This document shows, piece after piece, positions 51,289-60,305 of a stretch of 64,000 nucleotides of DNA (positions within the stretch are counted from its first letter, which is position 1; each line of letters begins with the position of its first letter). Both the position numbers and the translations under genes were made by a program. The DNA is from Rhodoferax_B ferrireducens_A (GTDB taxonomy: Bacteria; Pseudomonadota; Gammaproteobacteria; Burkholderiales; Burkholderiaceae_C), in the NCBI RefSeq assembly GCF_031458075.1, contig NZ_JAVDXT010000001.1:1426001-1490000 (forward strand), in the 5' to 3' direction. Under the pieces are notes generated by a model. That model saw only the letters and a program-made list of their open reading frames with translations, had not been told where the DNA came from and searched no databases.

Positions 51289-51828
51289 TTATTGGATGGG
51301 CTTGGGCACGTCGATAGGTTCTTCTTCCGACTCCCGGATGCCAATCAGCTCGGCCTCGGTCAGCTGGCCCATGACCAGCCGCCACAGGTGGTTCAGCAAA
51401 ATCACCGCACCCGACACGGCAAACACCATGCCGCAGCCGTAGAACCAGGCCATCGACACCTCCATGGCGGCGCTGGTGGAATCCCAGTTGATCTTGACCT
51501 GGTCCAGCGCGCCCTTGAAGAGCAGCCAGCAGACAAACAGCATCAGCACATGACCAATCACCAGGCACGCTTTCTTGCCCGCCAACGGCAGGCGCGACAC
51601 CAGTGTGTCTGTGCCCAGGTGCGCACCTTCATGCATGGCAATGATGCCGCCCAGAAAGGTCAGCCAGACGAACAGCCAGCGCGACAGTTCTTCGGATACC
51701 GCAATGCCGGAGTTCATGGCATAGCGCAACACCACGTTGGTGAACACCAGCACCACCATCAAGGCCAGGCAGCCCACGATGAGCCAGGCCAAGAGCTTGC
51801 AATACTTGTCAATCAGTTTCTGAATCAC
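51289..51828 (-). CDS. dctQ: TRAP transporter small permease (DctQ family)
   Basis: A 179-residue protein with four membrane segments; NVVLRYAMNSGIAVSEELSR and FVWLTFLGGIIAMHEGAHLG are typical of DctQ. It forms the membrane complex with DctM. An acidic C-terminal tail is present. Confidence 0.93.
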   Translation of the reverse strand: MIQKLIDKYCKLLAWLIVGCLALMVVLVFTNVVLRYAMNSGIAVSEELSRWLFVWLTFLGGIIAMHEGAHLGTDTLVSRLPLAGKKACLVIGHVLMLFVCWLLFKGALDQVKINWDSTSAAMEVSMAWFYGCGMVFAVSGAVILLNHLWRLVMGQLTEAELIGIRESEEEPIDVPKPIQ

Positions 51829-51911
51829 GGTTGTCTCCAGTACGGTTCTGCTTATTAATGTACGAACTAGTTACTTCTTGCGGTTTCAGGATTTACCCTA
51901 TGCCAATAGTT

Positions 51912-51960
51912 GAATTTGGCGCTAGCTGTTATAGGTAAATTGGATATCTTAGGCGCTTGG
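51912..51960. repeat. Possible degenerate copy of repeat family B (copy 10)
   Basis: TGAATTTGGCGCTAGCTGTT followed by ATAGGTAAATTGGATATCTTAGGCGC. It keeps GGCGCTAGCTGTTATA but little else. It lies in the 168-bp gap between aroE and dctQ. Confidence 0.35.
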
Positions 51961-51996
51961 CTACGCCGGCAGTACTGTCCTTTGCCAGCCGCCGTG

Positions 51997-52812
51997 TCAC
52001 AACAAGGGAATCGTCAGTTTCTCTATCACCGCCCGGGTCTCGGGCCGCACGCCGCGCCACCAGGCAAAGGCCTCAGCCGCCTGCTCGGCCAGCATGCCCA
52101 CACCGTCGGCCAGCTGGGCCACGCCCGCGTTCTGCGCGAGCCGCAAAAACGGTGTCAGGCCTTTACCGTAAGCCAATTCATAGGCCAGGTGTGCCTGGGA
52201 AAACACGCTGGCGGGCACCGGCGGCAGTTCGGCGCGCAGGCTGGCCGAGGTGGCGTTGACCACCATGTCGAACTGCTGGCCGGCCAGCTCGGCATAGCTG
52301 CAGGCGGTGATCGGGCCGGCTATGGTCGCGGCCAGCGCACGGGCTTTTTCCAGCGTGCGGTTGGCCAGCACCAGCCGGGCCGGGTGCTGCTCCATGAAGG
52401 GCAGCAGCGCGCCGCGCACCGCGCCGCCGGCCCCCAGCACGAGCACGCGCTGGCCCTGTAGCGGGCAGCCCATGTTGTGCACGATGTCGCGCACCAGGCC
52501 CACGCCGTCGAAGTTGTCCGCATAGGCGCGCTCGCCCTCGAACTTCATGGCGTTCACCGCGCCAGCGCGGCGCGCGCGTTCCGTCAGGTCGGTGGCGTAG
52601 CGGAAGGCGTCCAGCTTGAACGGCGTGGTGATGTTCATCCCCAGCCCGCCCGCGGCGCGGAAGGCATCCACCGCCGCGGCAAAGCCGTCCAGCGGGCCTT
52701 CGATGGCGGTGTAGACCAGGTCCTGCGCCGTGCTCTGGGCGAACTGGCCGTGGATCAGCGGCGACTTGGTGTGGCCGATGGGATTTCCGATGACGGCATA
52801 TTTGTCGCTCAT
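51997..52812 (-). CDS. aroE: Shikimate dehydrogenase
   Basis: A 271-residue AroE with standard features: YAVIGNPIGHTKSPLIHGQF at the N-terminus (Ser in HTKSP), MNITTPFKLDAF with the catalytic lysine, and DNFDGVGLVRD where NTDG is usual. VLGAGGAVRG is the NADP loop. It reduces 3-dehydroshikimate or runs in reverse during shikimate/quinate use. Overlap of 4 bp with the CaiB-type gene places it in a catabolic operon rather than a biosynthetic one. Confidence 0.9.
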   Translation of the reverse strand: MSDKYAVIGNPIGHTKSPLIHGQFAQSTAQDLVYTAIEGPLDGFAAAVDAFRAAGGLGMNITTPFKLDAFRYATDLTERARRAGAVNAMKFEGERAYADNFDGVGLVRDIVHNMGCPLQGQRVLVLGAGGAVRGALLPFMEQHPARLVLANRTLEKARALAATIAGPITACSYAELAGQQFDMVVNATSASLRAELPPVPASVFSQAHLAYELAYGKGLTPFLRLAQNAGVAQLADGVGMLAEQAAEAFAWWRGVRPETRAVIEKLTIPLL

Positions 52813-54032
52813 ATGGCCTCCGAGGTGTACAAGACGCCGGCTTCCAATAGCGCGTCAATCTCGGTATCGCTGTAGCCCAGGCTGCCCGCGATTTGCCGGT
52901 TGTGCTGACCCATGGTCGGCGCCACGCTGGGCACCGGGCTGTCGCAACCGGAGAAATTGAACGGCAGGTTCGGCATGCGGATGGCGCCCAGTACCGGGTG
53001 CTGCTGTTCGATCACCATGTTGCGGGCCTGGATCTGCGGGTCGTTCAGCACCTCTTCGATGTTCTGCACCTTGGCACTCGGCACGTCGATGGCGTCGAGT
53101 GCGGCCAGCACCTCGGCCACCGTGCGGGCGCCGACCCAGGTCTTGGCCAGGGCCAGGATTTCCAGGCGGTGTTCGTTGCGCCCGGCCGAGGTGTGGAAGC
53201 GCGTGTCGCCCGCCAGCGCCTCGCCGCCGATCAGCAGCGCAAAACGCTTCCAGGCATCGTCGACCTGCGCGGCGATCACCAGGTAGCCGTCGCTGGCGCT
53301 GAACACGCCGTACAGCGTGCTCTGCGGCATGTCGTGGCCGGTCTGCACCGGGATGTCCTTGCCGCCCGACAGCGTGTAGCACTGCACCGCGTAGTCGTGC
53401 ATGGAGACCAGGCAGTCGTACAGCGACAGATCGATATGCTGGCCCTTGCCCGACTTGACCCGGCCCAGCAGCGCAGCGCAAACCGCGGCCACGCCGTGGA
53501 TGCCGGTGTACATATCGCCCAGCGACACGCGCAGCAGCGGCGGCGCCTCGCCGGGTGAGCCGACCATGGCCATGATGCCGCTCTTGGCCTCGGCGATCAG
53601 GCCAAAGCCGGCGCGGTGCGCGTCCGGCCCGGTGTGGCCGTAGGCCGAGATCGAGCAATACACCAGGCCGGGGTTGCGGGCGGACAGCTCGTCATAGCCC
53701 AGGCCCAGCTTGGTCAGCGCGCCGGGGCGGTAGTTTTCGACGAACACGTCGGCGCTGTCGGTCAGCTTGTGCATCAACGCCAGGCCGCGCGGGTCTTTCA
53801 GGTTGATGCAGAGTCCTTGCTTGCCCATGTTCTGCTGCAAAAAGTAGCCGCTCTGGCCCTGGATGAAATAAGCGTGGGCACGGCCAGCATCGCCGGCCTT
53901 GGGCCGCTCGACCTTGATGACCTCGGCGCCCATGGCGGCCAGGCAGCGGCCCAGATAGGGGCCGGCGAGGAAGTGGCTGTAGTCGACAACACGGATGCCG
54001 GCGAGCGGCTGGGCTTGGGTATTTTTGGGCAT
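52809..54032 (-). CDS. CaiB/BaiF family CoA-transferase
   Basis: A 407-residue class III CoA-transferase. Family features: VVDYSHFLAGPYLGRCLAAM, VERPKAGDAGR, ADVFVENYRPGALTKLGLGY, and the catalytic aspartate in VSLGDMYTGIHG (Asp173). It moves CoA from a donor thioester onto a carboxylic acid without free intermediates. In this operon it probably activates the acid that MaoC then hydrates; the acid is unknown. Overlaps aroE by 4 bp. Confidence 0.93.
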   Translation of the reverse strand: MPKNTQAQPLAGIRVVDYSHFLAGPYLGRCLAAMGAEVIKVERPKAGDAGRAHAYFIQGQSGYFLQQNMGKQGLCINLKDPRGLALMHKLTDSADVFVENYRPGALTKLGLGYDELSARNPGLVYCSISAYGHTGPDAHRAGFGLIAEAKSGIMAMVGSPGEAPPLLRVSLGDMYTGIHGVAAVCAALLGRVKSGKGQHIDLSLYDCLVSMHDYAVQCYTLSGGKDIPVQTGHDMPQSTLYGVFSASDGYLVIAAQVDDAWKRFALLIGGEALAGDTRFHTSAGRNEHRLEILALAKTWVGARTVAEVLAALDAIDVPSAKVQNIEEVLNDPQIQARNMVIEQQHPVLGAIRMPNLPFNFSGCDSPVPSVAPTMGQHNRQIAGSLGYSDTEIDALLEAGVLYTSEAI

Positions 54033-54043
54033 GAAATATCCTT

Positions 54044-54086
54044 CTGGCGCAGGTAATACCTGCGCAGCTAGCTATGAAATTTGTAG
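54044..54086. repeat. Dispersed repeat family B, copy 11
   Basis: CTGGCGCAGGTAATACCTGC followed by GCAGCTAGCTATGAAATTTGTAG, including the hairpin GCGCAGGT-AAT-ACCTGCGC. It fills the 56-bp gap between the MaoC and CaiB-type genes inside the operon. Confidence 0.8.
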
Positions 54087-54088
54087 TC

Positions 54089-54568
54089 TTAGAAGCTGCC
54101 GGGTCTGCGCGGCACCATCAGGCGGTGCTCGCCCTTTTGCACCACCTGGTCGTGCTGGTTCAGCAGCTCGGATGGCAGCACCACAATGCCCCAGCCGGGC
54201 TTGCTCTTGCTGGCGCGCATGCTGCCGACGCTGAAGCGCACGCGCAGTTCGTCGCCAATCTTGATGGGCAGCAAGAAGTCCCAGGTCCAGCCCAGCGACA
54301 TGCCGGGCAGGAAGCGGTATTCACTCTGCGTCTTCAGGCCGTCGGCCACCGACTGGCCCATCAGCCCGTGGGCCACGCGGCAGCCGAAGTGCGAGGCCTT
54401 GGCGTAGGCCTCGTCCACATGCACCGGGGTGTAGTCGCCCGTCAGCTCGGCATAGGCGTCGATGCGCTCGCCGGTCACTAGGTAGCTGGGGCTGGTGCAG
54501 CTGTCGCCGACCTGGGCGTCGTCCCAGTATTTTTCGGGGGTCTGGAAGTTGAAACTGGGGATGATCAT
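54089..54568 (-). CDS. MaoC-like (R)-hydratase
   Basis: A 159-residue hot-dog-fold protein. The hydratase-2 motif is in TGDYTPVHVDEAYAKASHFG (Asp and His) followed by VAHGLMGQSVADG. Such enzymes hydrate enoyl-CoA or mesaconyl-CoA-like esters. It lies between a CoA-transferase and a VOC gene, so a CoA-bound unsaturated acid is the likely substrate. Confidence 0.9.
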   Translation of the reverse strand: MIIPSFNFQTPEKYWDDAQVGDSCTSPSYLVTGERIDAYAELTGDYTPVHVDEAYAKASHFGCRVAHGLMGQSVADGLKTQSEYRFLPGMSLGWTWDFLLPIKIGDELRVRFSVGSMRASKSKPGWGIVVLPSELLNQHDQVVQKGEHRLMVPRRPGSF

Positions 54569-54577
54569 GGTGGTGTC

Positions 54578-54982
54578 TCAGAGTTTTGCGCGGGGGTTGA
54601 TGGCGAGTACGTCGGTGACGGATGTGCCGCTGGCCTGGATCAGCTCTATCGCCAGGCCGTCGGGCAATTGCAGCCAGTTGCTGCCCTGGGGCAGCGGCTT
54701 CACGCCCCAGTTCTGCGCGGCTTGCAGCGCGCTGGGCAGGTCTTGCACCATGATCCCCAGGTGCGCCAGCCAGCCAGAGTCGTTGCTGGGCGGGGCCTCG
54801 AAGTCGGGTGTGCTCATCAGCTGCATGCCGCCCAGGGTCCAGTACTGGTTCGGGGCGTCGGTCGGGCCGTCGATCTCGCGCACATCCATGCCCAGCACCT
54901 CCAAAAAGAAGTTGATGTGCCACTGGATGTCTTTGACGCGCACGGCGACGTGCTCTACGTAGGATTTCTGGGTATAGGCCAT
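54578..54982 (-). CDS. VOC family protein (catabolic operon)
   Basis: A 134-residue single VOC protein: YVEHVAVRVKDIQWHINFFL starts the fold and SNWLQLPDGLAIELIQAS ends the metal-site region (His and Glu in the expected positions). It lies 9 bp before the MaoC gene. It resembles epimerase/lyase-type VOC proteins, but the reaction cannot be named from sequence. Confidence 0.85.
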   Translation of the reverse strand: MAYTQKSYVEHVAVRVKDIQWHINFFLEVLGMDVREIDGPTDAPNQYWTLGGMQLMSTPDFEAPPSNDSGWLAHLGIMVQDLPSALQAAQNWGVKPLPQGSNWLQLPDGLAIELIQASGTSVTDVLAINPRAKL

Positions 54983-55003
54983 GGATGTGTCTCTGGTGGA
55001 TGC

Positions 55004-55933
55004 TTAGCGGGGCAGGCGGCGTTCTATGCCTTTGATGCAGGCGGCCAGGGCCTGGTTAACCGGGGTGGGAATGCCGTGCTTGGCACCCCAGCGCACGACG
55101 GCGCCGTTCACGTAGTCGATCTCGGTGGCCGAGCCTTTCTCCAGGCTTTGCAGCATCGACGCCTTGAAGGCGGCGGGCAGGCCGTCGGCGGCTTTCACCC
55201 AGGCTTGGCGCGGCTCGGTGGTTGCCAACTGGATGCCGGCCGCCTGGGCAACGGCCATGGCCTCGGCCACGGCGGCGACGGCGCAGGCCTCGACCTCGGG
55301 CACGGCATACAGGTCGCCATAGGGCAGGCCGGTGATGCCGCTGAGTGCGCCGGTGGCTACGTTGACCAGCAGCTTGTCCCACATGCTGCCGAGGATGTTG
55401 TCGCTGACCGTGGTCGTCAGGCCCGCGTGGTTGAAGGCGGCAGCGATGGCCTGCACGCGCCCGGACAGCGCGCCGTCCAGCTCGCCGATCAGGGTTTCCT
55501 TACCCTGGGTGCCGACCAGCACCTGGCCGGGCGCCAGCATCACGCCGCCCGCATAGGTCTTGCCGGCCAGCACATGTTCGCGGCCCACCACGTCGGCCAG
55601 CACGTCCTCATGGCCCAGGCCGTTCTGCAGCGACAGCACGACCGTGTGCGGCCCGACGATGCAGCGCGCCGATTCAATCGCTTCACGGGTGTGGAAGGAC
55701 TTGACCAGCACGATGACCAGGTCCACCGTGCCGCCTATGTCCTGGCAGCGGGTGGCGGCGTGTACGGCCACCTGGCGGTCCTTGCCATCCTCCCGAAGCG
55801 TCAGGCCGGCTTGCCGCATGGCGTCCACATGGGCCTGGCCCCGGTTGACCAGCCAGACCTCGTGCCCGTCTTCGGTCAGCACGCCGCCGATCGCACAGCC
55901 CAGGGCGCCCGCGCCCAGTACACACATTTTCAA
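55004..55933 (-). CDS. Ketopantoate reductase (PanE/ApbA) family protein
   Basis: A 309-residue NADPH-dependent reductase. The Rossmann loop is GAGALGCAIG (residues 8-17) and the catalytic-lysine segment is MWDKLLVNVATGALSGITG. Extra PanE copies in Burkholderiales often serve catabolic operons, reducing 2-oxo acids, and this one heads the VOC-MaoC-CaiB-aroE group. True pantothenate synthesis cannot be excluded. It is divergent from the amidohydrolase across a 166-bp gap with a strong candidate operator. Confidence 0.88.
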   Translation of the reverse strand: MKMCVLGAGALGCAIGGVLTEDGHEVWLVNRGQAHVDAMRQAGLTLREDGKDRQVAVHAATRCQDIGGTVDLVIVLVKSFHTREAIESARCIVGPHTVVLSLQNGLGHEDVLADVVGREHVLAGKTYAGGVMLAPGQVLVGTQGKETLIGELDGALSGRVQAIAAAFNHAGLTTTVSDNILGSMWDKLLVNVATGALSGITGLPYGDLYAVPEVEACAVAAVAEAMAVAQAAGIQLATTEPRQAWVKAADGLPAAFKASMLQSLEKGSATEIDYVNGAVVRWGAKHGIPTPVNQALAACIKGIERRLPR

Positions 55934-56006
55934 AATCCGTCTCCTCTGCAGCCCAGCGGGCCGCTATGGGGACGGATCGTAGATTTGACAGTTCATGCTG
56001 TAAATG

Positions 56007-56030
56007 CAATGCATGCAATACATGGCATTG
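56007..56030. promoter_or_regulatory. Candidate LysR operator, copy 1
   Basis: CAATGC-(N12)-GCATTG, a perfect 6-bp inverted repeat whose left half and spacer (CAATGCATGCAATA) match the 60273 site at 13 of 14 positions. It is in the divergent PanE-like/amidohydrolase gap, which also has a further TGCAAT at 56036-56041. Confidence 0.6.
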
Positions 56031-56099
56031 CCATATGCAATGAATAGGGCGGCGTGTTCCGCATCGACAATCCATGCAAAACCTCCAGGAAATACCGCC

Positions 56100-56918
56100 A
56101 TGCACGCCAAGATCGACTGCCATGTGCACGTCTTTGATCCCACCCGCTTCCCGTATCCGGAAGACAATTTCTACAAGCCCGCCGGCGCCGAGATCGGCAC
56201 CACCGCGCTGCTCGGCCAGGTGCTGGACGCGCATGGCGTGCAGCATGCGCTGATCGTCGGCCCGAATTCCGGCTATGGCTTTGACAACCGCTGCCTGCTG
56301 GACGCACTGGCCCAGGGCGCGGGCCGCTACAAGGGCGTGGCCGTGGTGCGCAACGATGCCAGTCTGGCCGAGCTGCAAGACCTGCAGGCCGCAGGCGTGG
56401 TCGGCGTGACGCTGAACGTGGCCTTGCTGGGCGTGGACTATTACCGCGATGCCGCGCCGCTGCTGGAACACCTGCGTCAACTGGACATGTGGGCCCAGGT
56501 ACAGGTGCAGTTCGACGAACTGGTGGCTTTGCAGCCTTTGCTGGTGGACAGCGGCGTGCGCCTGCTGTTCGACCACCTGGGCCGGCCCAATCCGCAGGCC
56601 GGCCTAGGGCAGGCCGGCTTCCAGGCCTTGCTGGGCCTGGCCGAGACCGGCCGCGCAGTGGTCAAGCTGTCCAGCCTGGTGAAGAGCTCCAGGCTGCCGT
56701 TTCCGCATACCGATGCCTGGCCGTTTGTGCAGGCCTTGCTGCAGGCCTACACGCCGCAGGCGCTGGTCTGGGCCTCCGACTGGCCGTTTCTGCGCGCGCC
56801 CGAGCGCATCGACTACGGCCCGTTGCTAGCGCTGTTCGAGCAGCTGGTGCCCGACGCCGCCGCGCGCCAGGCGATTCTGTGGGATACGCCGCGGCGCCTG
56901 TTCGGCTTCGGGGCATAA
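56100..56918 (+). CDS. Amidohydrolase, 2-pyrone-4,6-dicarboxylate hydrolase-like (COG3618)
   Basis: A 272-residue TIM-barrel hydrolase. The N-terminal metal motif is KIDCHVHVFDP, then LFDHLGRPNPQ and the C-terminal WASDWPF with the catalytic aspartate. The family includes LigI, which opens the PDC lactone in protocatechuate breakdown, and several sugar-lactonases. ATG 56100 follows an AGGAA ribosome site and gives the family N-terminus. Probably controlled by the shared LysR operator upstream. Confidence 0.88.
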   Translation: MHAKIDCHVHVFDPTRFPYPEDNFYKPAGAEIGTTALLGQVLDAHGVQHALIVGPNSGYGFDNRCLLDALAQGAGRYKGVAVVRNDASLAELQDLQAAGVVGVTLNVALLGVDYYRDAAPLLEHLRQLDMWAQVQVQFDELVALQPLLVDSGVRLLFDHLGRPNPQAGLGQAGFQALLGLAETGRAVVKLSSLVKSSRLPFPHTDAWPFVQALLQAYTPQALVWASDWPFLRAPERIDYGPLLALFEQLVPDAAARQAILWDTPRRLFGFGA

Positions 56919-56937
56919 GTCGTGGCGGGGGCTGGTG

Positions 56938-59157
56938 TTACCCCGCCGTCACCACCACCGGCACCCCACTCAGCACCGCATTGCCGGAGAGCGGGTCGCG
57001 CAGGTTCTCGTCGAGCAGGGTATTGAAGTTGACGCCGGGGCGCTGGGCTGCTACTTGCAGCTGGGCGCCGGGCAGGTCGTGGCCCCAGCCGTGCGGCAGG
57101 CTCAGCACGCCGGGCATCATCTCGGCGCTGATGCGCACCGGGGCGCTGATGCTGCGGGTGCCGGCCGGGTTGCTGATGCGGGCCAGGCCGCCGTCGCTCA
57201 GGCCCAGGCGCTGGGCATCGCTGGGGTGGACCAGGGCGGTGCAGCGCTCCGGCCCCTTGGCCAGCAGCGGCAGGTTGTGCATCCAGCTGTTGTTGGAGCG
57301 CAGGTCGCGCCGCCCGATCAGCACCATCTCCGGTGCGGGCTGCGCCAGGTCGGCGGCGGCGTGCGCCAGGTCGGCCAGCAGATCGGGGTGGGCGAGTTCG
57401 ATGCAGCCGCTGGCCGTGCGCAGCAGCTCGGGCAGGCGCGGTGCCAGCGGACCCAGGTCGATGCCACCGGGGCTGGCCTGCAGTTTGGCCAGGGTCAGGC
57501 CTTCGGAGCCCCGGCCATCGCCATACGGGCCGGCGCGCAGGGCCAGGTCCAGCAAGCGGTCTGGGCCTTGGTGGGGTTGCAGGCTTTGCTGTACGGCGGC
57601 GGCCTGCGCGCCGAACTGGCGCTGCAGCTCACCGGCCAGCAGCGCATCGTCCACGGCGGCGAGTTCGGCGGCGCTGGTGCATATGCCCTGGCCTTGCAGG
57701 ATGGCCGCCAGCCGCAGCAGGGTTTCCCATTCCTCGGGCTGCTGCGGCGCGCGGGGGAACACCGGCGCGCTGTAGCGGGCCTGGTTGCGCCACGAGAGCT
57801 GGCTGAATGCCAAGTCGTAGTGGCTGTCTTCCAGCGGCGAGGGGGCGGGCAGTATCACGTCGGCATGGCGCGTGGTTTCGTTCAGGTAGGCATCCAGGCT
57901 GACCATGAAGTCGAGCTGCTCCAGCGCCTGCGCCAGCCGCGCGCCATTGGGCGTCGACAGCACCGGGTTGGTGGCCACGGTGATGAGCGCCCGGATCTGC
58001 CCGACGCCCGGAGTGTCGATCTCTTCGGCCAGGCAGCCCATGGGCAGCTCGCCCATGACTTCCGGCGCCTGGCTGACACGGCTGTGGTGGCGCCCGGTGC
58101 GCACGCCTTTGCCCCGGCCGGCCGGGCCGACCGTATTGGCGGCGAAGGCCGGCGCCTTGGGAAACATGGCGCCACCGGGTTGGTCCAGGTGGCCGGTGAG
58201 CAGGTTGAGCACGTCGATCAGCCAGCTGGCCAGCGTGCCATAGCGCTGGGTACAGGTGCCGATGCGGCCATAGACGCAGGCGCGCTCGGTCTGCGCCAGG
58301 CTGCGCGCCAGCTGGCGGATGGTGGGGGCCGCGATGCCGCAGCGCGCGGCTACGGCCTCTGCGCTGAACGGCTGGATGGCGGCCTCGATCTCTGCCACGC
58401 CCTGGGTGAGTTCCGTCAGGCGGCCGGGCCGTACCAGCTGCTCGTCAAACAGGGTGTGCACCATGCCGGCCAACAGGAATGCATCGGCACCGGGGCGGAT
58501 GAAATGGTGGGCGTCGGCCATGGCGGCGGTTTCGCTGCGCCGCGGGTCTACCACCACCAGCTGGCCGCCGCGCGCTTGCAGGGCCTTGGCCTTGGCTTTG
58601 AAGTCGGGCACGGTCCACATGCTGCCGTTGCTGGCCAGCGGGTTGGCGCCCAGCACCAGCAGGAAGTCGCAGCGGCTGATGTCGGGCACCGGCACGCTCA
58701 TCCAGTGGCCAAACAGCAGGCCGCTGACGAGCTGGCGCGGCATCTGGTCTAGCGTGGCGGCGGTGAACACATTGCGCGTGCCCGCCGCCCGCGCCAGCCG
58801 CGCAAAGTACAACAGCAGGCCGATCTTGTGCGCCGCCGGGTTGCCCACAGCCAGACCCAGGCTATCGCGGCCGCGGGTTTGCAGCAGAGGCGGCAGCCGC
58901 TGGGCGATTTCGGCCCAGGCCTCGTCCCAGCTGGCTTCGACGAACACGCCCTGGCGCTTGATCAGCGGGGTGCGCAGGCGGTCCGGGTCTTCGTGCAGGT
59001 CTTTCAGCGCCACGCCCTTGGGGCAGATGTAGCCGGCGCTGAAGAAGTCTTGCGCGTTGCCGCGGATGCTCTGCACCTTCCCATCTTCAACCTGCAGCTC
59101 CAGCCCGCAGCAGGCTTCGCACAAGGGGCAGATACGGTGGTGGACGGTGGTGGTCAT
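56938..59157 (-). CDS. Molybdopterin oxidoreductase with one [4Fe-4S] cluster
   Basis: A 739-residue DMSO-reductase-superfamily protein. Cys10, Cys13, Cys17 and Cys45 (CPLCEACC...YICPKG) give the C-x2-C-x3-C-x27-C cluster site. Molybdopterin-binding stretches include LVLGANPLASNGS and the C-terminal domain GWGHDLPGAQLQV. No Tat leader is seen, so it is probably cytoplasmic. ATG 59157 starts right before the cluster motif. Electron partner and substrate are unknown. It is convergent with the amidohydrolase and downstream of the extradiol-type VOC gene on the same strand. Confidence 0.9.
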   Translation of the reverse strand: MTTTVHHRICPLCEACCGLELQVEDGKVQSIRGNAQDFFSAGYICPKGVALKDLHEDPDRLRTPLIKRQGVFVEASWDEAWAEIAQRLPPLLQTRGRDSLGLAVGNPAAHKIGLLLYFARLARAAGTRNVFTAATLDQMPRQLVSGLLFGHWMSVPVPDISRCDFLLVLGANPLASNGSMWTVPDFKAKAKALQARGGQLVVVDPRRSETAAMADAHHFIRPGADAFLLAGMVHTLFDEQLVRPGRLTELTQGVAEIEAAIQPFSAEAVAARCGIAAPTIRQLARSLAQTERACVYGRIGTCTQRYGTLASWLIDVLNLLTGHLDQPGGAMFPKAPAFAANTVGPAGRGKGVRTGRHHSRVSQAPEVMGELPMGCLAEEIDTPGVGQIRALITVATNPVLSTPNGARLAQALEQLDFMVSLDAYLNETTRHADVILPAPSPLEDSHYDLAFSQLSWRNQARYSAPVFPRAPQQPEEWETLLRLAAILQGQGICTSAAELAAVDDALLAGELQRQFGAQAAAVQQSLQPHQGPDRLLDLALRAGPYGDGRGSEGLTLAKLQASPGGIDLGPLAPRLPELLRTASGCIELAHPDLLADLAHAAADLAQPAPEMVLIGRRDLRSNNSWMHNLPLLAKGPERCTALVHPSDAQRLGLSDGGLARISNPAGTRSISAPVRISAEMMPGVLSLPHGWGHDLPGAQLQVAAQRPGVNFNTLLDENLRDPLSGNAVLSGVPVVVTAG

Positions 59158-59236
59158 GGCGTGTCTCGTTGCGCTGCAGGAAGCGGTATTGGCGCACCGG
59201 ACGGCGCCGCTGTCCATCGCGCAGGAGACAGGGGCG

Positions 59237-60124
59237 TTACATAGCTTGGCCAGGTGGCATGCGCCAAGCAGCCTCTTCGTGGCCTGGCACAAAGTTATCG
59301 GCATCGTTGGCCAGGTTGCGGTTCACCAGCGGGCGGGCATAGGACGGATGCCGCATGCTGCGCACCTCGTGCTCCAGCGTGGCCAGCACGCGGCCGCTGT
59401 CCAGGTCCACGATGTCCTGGAAACGGTACTGGCTCTGGCTGCTTTCTTCGGTGACCAGGCCGCGCGCCAGCAGACGCTGGTAGGGGCCGGAGAAATCGGC
59501 CACGCTGATCTGCACATGGTGGCCGTCGTAGGCGGGCAGGGGGCGCGCGGTTTCGCGGAACACCAGGCCCTCGTACAGCCCCATGGGGATGCGGGCAAAC
59601 ACGCCGGCCGCGTCCTCGCCCAGGTTGCCGGGCGCACCCAGCAGCTCGGTATAGAAGCGGGCGATGCCGGCCGCCGTGCCGGGCGCGCAGTCGATCTCCA
59701 CATACGGCATGCCCAGCAGCAGCGGGCCGAAGCGCGCGCGGTCGGGGCCATGCACGCGGATGCGGTTGCCCCAGGGGCAGGTCGCGTCCACATGGCTGGC
59801 GTGCTGCGCAAAGCTGAACCGCGTGTCTTTGAGCAGCGGGGCAATTTGCGCCAGGCGCTCGGCCAGGGCGTCCAGATCGGGCATCACCAGGCCAACCACG
59901 CCACGCAGCACCTCGGCCTTGCCCACCGGTAGGTGGAACTGGCAGGTGCCGATGTTCATCCAGGCGTTTTCGATGCCGATGCGCTGGTAGGGGTCGCGGG
60001 TCAGGCCCAGGCCCATGGCGTAGAACACCAGGGCCTGTTGCTGGTTGGCCACGCGCAGATTCACGTGGCCGAATTCGACAATATTGCCCACGTCTTCGGT
60101 GGCGCGGTTAAAGAGAGTGGTCAT
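59237..60124 (-). CDS. Two-domain VOC protein, extradiol dioxygenase-like
   Basis: A 295-residue protein with two VOC repeats: FGHVNLRVANQQQALVFYAM starts the first and MPYVEIDCAPGTAAGIARFY the second, and HHVQISVADFSGPYQRLLAR contains a candidate His ligand. Length and duplication fit ring-cleaving dioxygenases, but not all iron ligands can be assigned. ATG 60124 is taken as start. It is divergent from a LysR gene across a 181-bp gap with a candidate operator. Confidence 0.82.
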   Translation of the reverse strand: MTTLFNRATEDVGNIVEFGHVNLRVANQQQALVFYAMGLGLTRDPYQRIGIENAWMNIGTCQFHLPVGKAEVLRGVVGLVMPDLDALAERLAQIAPLLKDTRFSFAQHASHVDATCPWGNRIRVHGPDRARFGPLLLGMPYVEIDCAPGTAAGIARFYTELLGAPGNLGEDAAGVFARIPMGLYEGLVFRETARPLPAYDGHHVQISVADFSGPYQRLLARGLVTEESSQSQYRFQDIVDLDSGRVLATLEHEVRSMRHPSYARPLVNRNLANDADNFVPGHEEAAWRMPPGQAM

Positions 60125-60272
60125 GGCGGGTACGGTTGGGGAAGGCTTATTTTGGCAGCGTCTGCCGGACCCCGTGCCCAGCGCCGGGCACGCCCCGGTG
60201 CATGGTGTTTTCATGGAGTCGCCTTATTTGGTAAGAGCTGCATCGTAGGCGGACCTGCCTATACTGTTAAGA

Positions 60273-60296
60273 CAATGCCTGCAATAACCAGCATTT
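60273..60296. promoter_or_regulatory. Candidate LysR operator, copy 2
   Basis: CAATGCCTGCAATAACCAGC followed by ATTT: AATGC-(N12)-GCATT with the same spacing as the site at 56007. It lies 10 bp before the LysR start codon. Confidence 0.6.
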
Positions 60297-60305
60297 AGAT
60301 TTTTT

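Noticed and set aside
50023..51858. A 611-codon plus-strand frame opposite dctM and dctQ
   Set aside because: His/Gln-rich shadow of two unmistakable TRAP permease genes.
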